Shown: piece by piece, positions 6,960 through 11,254 of the stretch
Layout: each line of letters begins with the position of its first letter
Position numbering within the stretch: the first letter of the stretch is position 1
Assembly (NCBI GenBank): GCA_030666985.1
Contig: DAOUWT010000068.1
Coordinates: forward strand, 1 to 11,254
Source of the DNA: Chloroflexota bacterium
Lineage (GTDB): Bacteria > Chloroflexota > Anaerolineae > Anaerolineales > UBA11858
Length of the DNA stretch: 11,254 bases
Direction of reading: 5' to 3'
Program-made: the position numbers and the translations under genes
Notes under the pieces: model-generated
What the model was told of the DNA's origin: nothing
Databases searched by the model: none
The model's input: the letters and a program-made list of their open reading frames with translations, nothing else

Positions 6960-7026
6960 TATTTCTGCCCATTTTGTGATTAAAATTGTTTTACAGATAT
7001 GAGATTCCTCCTTGTTTCACTTGTGT

Positions 7027-7051
7027 AAAAAACGAATCTTAGAGAAGATTC
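7027..7051 (-). terminator. Hairpin plus T-run just inside the right IS end
   Basis: On the minus strand GAATCTT (7051-7045), loop CTCT, AAGATTC (7040-7034) form a perfect 7-bp stem, followed by G and six T (7032-7027). This has the form of a small rho-independent terminator. It would block transcripts entering the element from the uvrB side before they reach the transposase frame. The stem is short and AT-rich, so strength is uncertain. Confidence 0.5.
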
Positions 7052-7077
7052 TCATGTATTTTACTAAAAATTGTCAA
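7048..7077 (-). promoter_or_regulatory. Possible transposase promoter near the right IS end
   Basis: On the minus strand a perfect -35 TTGACA (7072-7077) is followed after 18 bases by a weak -10 GAGAAT (7048-7053). Transcription would begin near 7041, inside the loop of the adjacent hairpin. The -10 is poor, so this is tentative. Confidence 0.35.
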
Positions 7078-7082
7078 GGTGG

Positions 7083-7104
7083 CTTAAGTTGACGCATATG
7101 CCCC
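7083..7104 (-). repeat. Right 22-bp terminal inverted repeat of the IS
   Basis: It reads CTTAAGTTGACGCATATG then CCCC, identical over 22 bases to the left end in inverse orientation. It ends 103 bases before the uvrB start. Confidence 0.92.
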
Positions 7105-7207
7105 CCATGCCCCCCTGGGTTTTTAACCTCCCACTGTGTTTCTCCGTTCCCCTGCCTGCACTACCTCTCCCGTTTCGGACCCCCTTCCAGCTTCCCCCAA
7201 AAAGATT

Positions 7208-9238
7208 ATGCCCTTCAACCTCCAAGCCCCATTCCAACCCACCGGCGACCAGCCCCAAGCCATCCGCGAGCTAGTAGAAGGCGTGCGGAGCGGTAAACGC
7301 CACCAAGTGCTCCTGGGCGCAACCGGAACCGGGAAAACTTACACCGTGGCCAAGGTGATCCAAGACCTCCAGATGCCGGCCCTGGTCATGGCACACAACA
7401 AAACTCTGGCGGCCCAACTCTATGCTGAGTTCAGGAGCTTTTTCCCCGATAACGCCGTGGAGTATTTTGTCAGTTATTATGATTATTACCAACCCGAAGC
7501 CTACGTTCCCCGCCGCGACCTCTACATTGAAAAAGAGGTCGATATCAACGACGAGATCGAGCGCTTACGGCTGGCGGCTACCACGGCCCTTATGTCCCGC
7601 AAGGATGTGATCATTGTGGCGTCAGTTTCCTGCATTTACGGCCTGGGCAGCCCAGAGGCTTATGGTCAGGTGGCCGTAGAGTTGAAGGTCGGCGCGATCA
7701 CTCGCCGCAACGCTCTTTTGCGGCAGCTCATCGAGGGACAGTACCAGCGCAACGACATTGAGCTTTTGCCGGGCGCGTTCCGGGTGCGGGGGGACACGCT
7801 GGAAATTGCTCCTGCTTATGAAGATAAGTTCATTTACCGCATATCATTTTTTGGCGACGAGGTGGAGCGTATCACCCGCATTCACCGCGTCACGGCTGAG
7901 GTTTTGGACACTCTCAGCACGGTGACGATTTTTCCCGCCAAACACTTCATCACCGAAGACGAAAAGCTGAAGCAAGCCATCCTTGATATCGAGGCGGAGT
8001 TGGAAGAACGGGTAGGATATTTTGAGTCCAGTGGAAAATTGCTGGAAGCGCAACGCATAAAGCAGCGTGCCGTATACGACCTGGAAATGCTCCGCGAGGT
8101 GGGATATTGCTCCGGGATCGAGAACTATTCCCGGCATCTGGATCAGCGCCCAACCGGTTCCGCGCCCTGGACGCTGATGGATTATCTCCCTAGCGAGTAC
8201 CTCCTGATATTGGACGAATCGCACATGACGGTTCCCCAAATCCGGGGGATGTACAAAGGCGACCGGTCTCGAAAAACTACCCTGGTGGAATACGGTTTCC
8301 GCCTCCCATCTGCCCTAGACAACCGCCCCCTCACCTTCGATGAATTCGAAGACAGGATGGGGTACACCATTTACACCTCCGCCACACCTGGCCCTTACGA
8401 ACTAGACCTCGTCCCCACAGTCGTCGAGCAGATCATCCGCCCCACGGGATTGATAGACCCAGAAGTTGAGGTGCGTCCCATTGCCGGGCAGGTGGACGAT
8501 TTGATAGGGGAGATTTATGCCCGCACCGAGCGCGGGGAGCGAATTCTAGTAACAACGCTCACGAAGCGCATGGCGGAAGACCTCTCGGATTATCTAATGG
8601 AATCGGGGGTCAAGGTGCATTATCTGCACTCGGAGATCGATACCCTGGAGCGGGTGGGGATTTTGCGCGATCTGCGCCTGGGCGTCTTCGACGTGGTGGT
8701 GGGCATCAACCTCCTTAGGGAGGGGTTGGATCTCCCGGAGGTGTCGCTGGTCGCCATCCTGGACGCGGACAAAGCCGGCTTCCTGCGCTCCGACACGGCC
8801 CTCATCCAGACCATCGGACGCGCCTCCCGGCATCTCAATGGTCAGGTGATCATGTACGCCGACAAAACCACGCCAGCCATGAAAACCGCCCTCGACGAAA
8901 CCACTCGCCGCCGCGCGAAGCAGATTGCCCACAACGTGGAACACGGTATCGAACCGGCCAGCATCATAAAATCCATCACAGATATTACCGAGCGCGTTTC
9001 GGCCCGGGCTGTGGCTGAGGCTCGGGCCGAGTACGACGTTGGGGATCCTGCCGGAATCCCGGCGGGGGAGCTTAAAGACATCATCACCGACCTGGAAGAA
9101 CACATGCAAGCCGCCGCCACGAACCTCGAATTTGAAAAAGCGGCTGCCTTGCGGGATCAGATTTTCGAGCTGCGGGAAGTCCTGGCTTTGGAAAGCAATC
9201 TAAAGCCTTGGGAGAGGATTCGGTTGTTAGTCGGGTAG
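7208..9238 (+). CDS. uvrB: UvrABC excision-repair subunit B
   Basis: UvrB is the damage-verifying helicase-like subunit of nucleotide excision repair; it is loaded by UvrA and then recruits UvrC. The 676-aa protein has the expected length. Visible parts are Walker A GATGTGKT (37-44), the damage-probing beta-hairpin region with YYDYYQPEAYVP (90-101), the DESH box (D336-H339), the second helicase domain with REGLDLPEVSLVAILDADK, motif VI QTIGRASRH (from Q534) and a C-terminal UVR domain (about 627-662, LEFEKAAALRDQI) that contacts UvrC. The ATG at 7208 fits the family start (MPFNLQAPFQPTGDQPQAI); an upstream in-frame ATG at 7136 would add an unconvincing Pro/Ser-rich leader. No clear Shine-Dalgarno or promoter was seen in the 103-base C-rich gap after the IS. 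The stop lies in a dispersed repeat. Confidence 0.97.
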   Translation: MPFNLQAPFQPTGDQPQAIRELVEGVRSGKRHQVLLGATGTGKTYTVAKVIQDLQMPALVMAHNKTLAAQLYAEFRSFFPDNAVEYFVSYYDYYQPEAYVPRRDLYIEKEVDINDEIERLRLAATTALMSRKDVIIVASVSCIYGLGSPEAYGQVAVELKVGAITRRNALLRQLIEGQYQRNDIELLPGAFRVRGDTLEIAPAYEDKFIYRISFFGDEVERITRIHRVTAEVLDTLSTVTIFPAKHFITEDEKLKQAILDIEAELEERVGYFESSGKLLEAQRIKQRAVYDLEMLREVGYCSGIENYSRHLDQRPTGSAPWTLMDYLPSEYLLILDESHMTVPQIRGMYKGDRSRKTTLVEYGFRLPSALDNRPLTFDEFEDRMGYTIYTSATPGPYELDLVPTVVEQIIRPTGLIDPEVEVRPIAGQVDDLIGEIYARTERGERILVTTLTKRMAEDLSDYLMESGVKVHYLHSEIDTLERVGILRDLRLGVFDVVVGINLLREGLDLPEVSLVAILDADKAGFLRSDTALIQTIGRASRHLNGQVIMYADKTTPAMKTALDETTRRRAKQIAHNVEHGIEPASIIKSITDITERVSARAVAEARAEYDVGDPAGIPAGELKDIITDLEEHMQAAATNLEFEKAAALRDQIFELREVLALESNLKPWERIRLLVG

Positions 9239-9255
9239 CCGTTAGCCTGATAGTC
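9226..9255. repeat. 30-bp dispersed repeat, copy 1 (uvrB stop region)
   Basis: This segment, starting GTTAGTCGGGTAG, matches 9850-9879 at 27 of 30 positions. It encodes the last residues of UvrB and its TAG stop (9236-9238). Confidence 0.8.
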
Positions 9256-9290
9256 ACCCATATCGTGATAAGACATGAATACTGGAAACT

Positions 9291-9854
9291 ATGCCCCCCA
9301 ACTCCCCCCCTCCCTGGAAACGCATAAAAACAGAACCAGGCCCTAACCTAAAAATATTTCAAGTCTGGTTTGACTGGCTCCAGAACCCCCGCAACTCGAC
9401 CGTGCTCAAAGCTATCAGACTCGAAGCCCCCGATTGGGTCAACGTGGTCGCCCTCACGCCAGAAGGGAAAGCCGTTGTTGTGCGCCAATACCGTTTTGGA
9501 AATAAAAAGGTCACCACAGAAATCCCGGCCGGGCTTGTCGAAAAAGGCGAGTCCTCCCAAGCCGCCGCCGCGCGTGAGCTAAAAGAAGAAACCGGCTACA
9601 CCACGTCAGAGTGGGAATACCTAAAATACGTGTATCCTAACCCGGCCTTCCTGAACAACAAATGCCATCTCTGGCTGGCCAAAAATGTAAAGAAGACCCA
9701 CGAACCCCAACTAGATGAAGGCGAAAACATCCTCTCCGAGGTCATGAGCCTGGAAGAGCTGTGCCAAGAAATAGCCAACGGCAGCTTGCGCCACTCCCTG
9801 GCTTTGGTAGCCCTCTCGCACGTGTTCGATTTGTGGGGGAGGGGTAGTCGTTAG
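9291..9854 (+). CDS. NUDIX hydrolase, probable ADP-ribose pyrophosphatase type
   Basis: NUDIX enzymes cleave nucleoside diphosphates linked to another moiety. The 187-aa protein has a perfect NUDIX box, Gx5Ex7RELxEExGY: G81, E87, R95, E96, E99, E100, G102, Y103. It is preceded by VVVRQYRFGNKKVTTEIPAG, a strand arrangement typical of ADP-ribose/ADP-sugar pyrophosphatases of the NudF/YqkG kind, which recycle or detoxify ADP-ribose. Substrate is inferred from this local pattern and length; nucleotide-sugar or other NDP-X substrates remain possible. The ATG at 9291 has a GGAA six bases before it. It follows uvrB by 52 bases and may be co-transcribed with it, as no promoter was recognised between them. 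The last residues (GRGSR) and stop fall in the GTAGTCGTTAGTC repeat. Confidence 0.9.
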   Translation: MPPNSPPPWKRIKTEPGPNLKIFQVWFDWLQNPRNSTVLKAIRLEAPDWVNVVALTPEGKAVVVRQYRFGNKKVTTEIPAGLVEKGESSQAAAARELKEETGYTTSEWEYLKYVYPNPAFLNNKCHLWLAKNVKKTHEPQLDEGENILSEVMSLEELCQEIANGSLRHSLALVALSHVFDLWGRGSR

Positions 9855-9879
9855 TCGGGTAGTCGTTAGTCTGGTAGTC
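9850..9879. repeat. 30-bp dispersed repeat, copy 2 (NUDIX stop region)
   Basis: The sequence GTTAGTCGGGTAGTCGTTAG and following bases matches 9226-9255 with three mismatches. It is itself two imperfect copies of a GTTAGTCNGGTAGTC unit, and a further GTAGTC precedes it. The NUDIX stop TAG (9852-9854) is inside it. A short CACGCAACACGCAACACGCA array (from 9881) follows directly. Confidence 0.82.
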
Positions 9880-9913
9880 CCACGCAACACGCAACACGCA
9901 TCACGTCTCCAAA

Positions 9914-9935
9914 TGGTATAATACCCCCCTGGAGG
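9914..9935 (+). promoter_or_regulatory. Extended -10 promoter and Shine-Dalgarno for the M50-HD operon
   Basis: TGGTATAAT (9914-9922) is a perfect extended -10 element. No good -35 was found at 17 bases, which an extended -10 can tolerate. A transcript would start near 9929, and GGAGG at 9931-9935 is the ribosome binding site 12 bases before the ATG at 9948, giving a very short leader. Confidence 0.65.
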
Positions 9936-9947
9936 CAAAACTAAACT

Positions 9948-10580
9948 ATGCTAAATCTCGACCCCGCAACCCTTATATCCCGCCTATTCGTCCTATTCAC
10001 GGCCCTCACCATGCACGAGTTCGCCCACGCATGGACGGCCAACTACTTTGGGGACGACACCCCCCGCCTGAACGGACGCCTGACCCTCAACCCCCTTGCC
10101 CACCTCGACCCCATTGGCTCACTCCTGCTAATAGTAGCCGGATTCGGCTGGGCCAAACCCGTTCCCGTCAACCCCTACGCCCTGCGCCGTAGGTCAGAAT
10201 CAGCCCTCATGTGGGTTTCCCTGGCCGGCCCCCTCTCCAATTTTCTACTGGCCGCAATCGCCGCCATCCCCTTTCGCGTGGGGCTTTTATCGCTATATGA
10301 TGTTTACTTCTCTGCCCCGCACATCTTACCCTCTCTCGCAGAATTATTGTGGACCTTCATTGTTGTTAATTTAGCCTTGATGCTTTTCAACCTCATCCCC
10401 ATATACCCGCTGGACGGCGAAAAAGTTGTCACATATTTCCTGCCCCCCCAATGGCAAGACACCTTCGAGCAAATTCGTCCTTACGGCCCCATGCTATTGA
10501 TGGCCCTAATGTTTTTTGGCGTTTTTAGCTGGATCATAAATCCATCTCTTTCTTTATTGTTAAGGCTTTTGTTGGGATGA
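9948..10580 (+). CDS. M50-family (site-2 protease-like) membrane metalloprotease
   Basis: This 210-aa integral membrane protein belongs to the short, PDZ-lacking branch of site-2 proteases, zinc enzymes that cut substrates within the membrane. The zinc motif HEFAH (H23, E24, H27) lies in the first membrane helix, and the third ligand is in NLIPIYPLDG (148-157, D156). Between them are NPLAHLDPIGSL and a WAKPVPVNP segment, both typical of the family, and SLAGPLSNFLLA in the next helix. About five to six hydrophobic segments are visible (roughly 8-28, 55-72, 87-112, 131-153, 183-209). All catalytic residues are present, so an active enzyme is expected; its substrate is unknown. The ATG has a good Shine-Dalgarno. 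The stop TGA overlaps the ATG of the next gene by four bases. Confidence 0.93.
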   Translation: MLNLDPATLISRLFVLFTALTMHEFAHAWTANYFGDDTPRLNGRLTLNPLAHLDPIGSLLLIVAGFGWAKPVPVNPYALRRRSESALMWVSLAGPLSNFLLAAIAAIPFRVGLLSLYDVYFSAPHILPSLAELLWTFIVVNLALMLFNLIPIYPLDGEKVVTYFLPPQWQDTFEQIRPYGPMLLMALMFFGVFSWIINPSLSLLLRLLLG

Positions 10581-11107
10581 AACTTCCCCCAGCCGCCTAC
10601 CGCGTGTGGCAGTTTTGGCAGACCCTGACCGGGAAACTTTCTCCAAGCAATTGGGATGAAGTCATGCAAGTGCTGACCCCCCGCGAAATGACACTCTTTA
10701 GGGGGATGGGGCGGGCGGAGCAAGCGCACGGTTTTCGGGTGATGAAGGCCCTGCGGGGGATAGGGCATACCGCTCCGGATTTGTTGGCGGCAGCTTTGTT
10801 GCACGACGTGGGGAAGAGTCGCCACCCCCTCCGCTTGTGGGAGCGCCCCCTGCCCGTGTTGCTGAAACTCTTTCAGGGGGAGGTTGGGAGGGGGTTGGGG
10901 AGAGGTGCCCCCCACGGGTGGCGGCGTCCCCTGGTGGTGGCAGCGCAGCACCCCGCCTGGGGGGCGGATATGGCCGCCGGGGCTGGGTCATCCCCCCTTG
11001 CGGCGTGGCTCATCCGCCATCACCAAGACGAGAATCCCCCACCCTTCGAGCATCCCTCCGCCGCGCGTTTTTTGAAATATCTAAAACAAGCTGATAATCA
11101 AAATTAG
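10577..11107 (+). CDS. HD-domain protein (probable metal-dependent phosphohydrolase)
   Basis: This 176-aa protein has an HD-domain pattern: H51 (QAHGFRV), the core LLHDVGKS with H76-D77, H124 (AAQHPAWGADMAA) and the LIRHHQDE segment (H148, H149, D151). HD proteins are usually metal-dependent phosphohydrolases acting on nucleotides or cyclic dinucleotides; the substrate here is unknown. The ATG overlaps the M50 gene stop (ATGA), so the two are almost certainly translated together. Residues about 100-114 (QGEVGRGLGRGAPHG) are Gly/Arg-rich, encoded by a G-tract segment, and interrupt the span between HD and H124. They look like an inserted repeat in a still-open frame rather than normal fold sequence. 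The frame stays open through the TAG at 11105, so the gene may still be functional. Confidence 0.85.
   Translation: MKLPPAAYRVWQFWQTLTGKLSPSNWDEVMQVLTPREMTLFRGMGRAEQAHGFRVMKALRGIGHTAPDLLAAALLHDVGKSRHPLRLWERPLPVLLKLFQGEVGRGLGRGAPHGWRRPLVVAAQHPAWGADMAAGAGSSPLAAWLIRHHQDENPPPFEHPSAARFLKYLKQADNQN
10876..10900 (+). repeat. G-tract segment with G-quadruplex pattern inside the HD gene
   Basis: Four G runs (10876-10880, 10886-10888, 10890-10894, 10897-10900) separated by 5, 1 and 2 bases satisfy the usual G3+N1-7 quadruplex rule on the coding strand and hence in the mRNA. The segment codes for the odd Gly/Arg-rich stretch of the HD protein. Confidence 0.7.
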
Positions 11108-11146
11108 GTGATGGTTCACTATTCAATTTGACTTTCACAAGCAATA

Positions 11147-11254
11147 TGTCACTGCGAGGAACGTTTTTTGTGACGCGGCAGTCTCACTGAGCAACAAAAA
11201 TGCACAGTAGTCGGGGAGATTGCCACACCCCAAAAACCGGGGTTCGCAATGACA
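11147..11254. repeat. Imperfect palindromic interspersed repeat at the window edge
   Basis: TGTCACTGCGA (11147-11157) matches the reverse complement of TCGCAATGACA (11244-11254) at 10 of 11 positions, and inside it a GGCAGTCTC arm faces GGAGATTGCC. The form closely resembles the TGTCATTGCGAGGA...CAATCTC...TCGCAATGACA repeats I recall from many bacterial genomes. It follows the HD gene after about 40 unremarkable bases and could act as its transcription end. It may continue past the edge. Confidence 0.7.

Larger units (their letters stand above)
6432..7104. mobile_element. Non-autonomous insertion-sequence remnant (IS4-like), 673 bp
   Basis: The element is bounded by perfect 22-bp inverted repeats (6432-6453 and 7083-7104). 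It contains two pieces of a transposase on the minus strand in different frames, and its AT content is clearly higher than that of the genes around it. The N-terminal piece resembles IS4-type transposases. The central region that should carry the DDE catalytic residues is missing, so an internal deletion is likely. No clear target-site duplication was found next to the repeats. Family assignment comes from recalled similarity and is moderate; the mobile-element interpretation is stronger. Confidence 0.85.

Noticed and set aside
7136..7207. Upstream in-frame start for UvrB
   Set aside because: The added residues (Pro/Ser-rich) do not fit the UvrB N-terminus, which begins naturally at 7208.
8594..9109. 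171-codon leftward open frame opposite uvrB
   Set aside because: Antisense shadow of conserved helicase motifs; no ribosome binding site or recognisable protein.

Overview
The window looks like part of a bacterial chromosome from an uncultured lineage, most likely Chloroflexota (Anaerolineae-like). This placement is an inference from moderately high GC, the gene mix, and intergenic gaps full of short tandem repeats. No taxonomic marker in the window is decisive. All the clearly identifiable genes are housekeeping or repair genes. The unusual content lies at their junctions.

Left part (1-3773): a partial rpsA (ribosomal protein S1) runs leftward off the edge from a well-formed promoter. A 370-base divergent spacer follows, holding a 7-8 bp repeat array, a perfect 15-bp inverted repeat and a pyrimidine-rich 9-bp tandem array. 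Then come two rightward reading frames that together look like one ChlD-type chelatase protein: an AAA+ ChlI-like half (1699-2823) and a von Willebrand A half (2832-3773). They join at a run of nine A residues placed exactly between the -1-frame stop and the 0-frame stop. That geometry predicts a programmed -1 frameshift (or RNA polymerase slippage) making both a 374-aa small subunit and a 691-aa ChlD-like medium subunit from one gene. This is the strongest observation in the window.

Middle (3774-7207): a 7-bp repeat tract leads into sbcC, a Rad50/SbcC-type ATPase of 865 aa with a central zinc hook. A 673-bp non-autonomous insertion-sequence remnant follows, with perfect 22-bp terminal inverted repeats and two fragments of an IS4-type transposase. 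One of its ends encodes the last eight residues of SbcC.

Right part (7208-11254): uvrB, a NUDIX hydrolase (probable ADP-ribose pyrophosphatase type), and an M50 site-2-protease-like membrane protein translationally coupled by a 4-base overlap to an HD-domain protein. The window ends in an imperfect palindromic interspersed repeat. SbcC, UvrB and the NUDIX protein share a loose theme of DNA or nucleotide maintenance, but repeats and the IS separate them, so no single operon is claimed.
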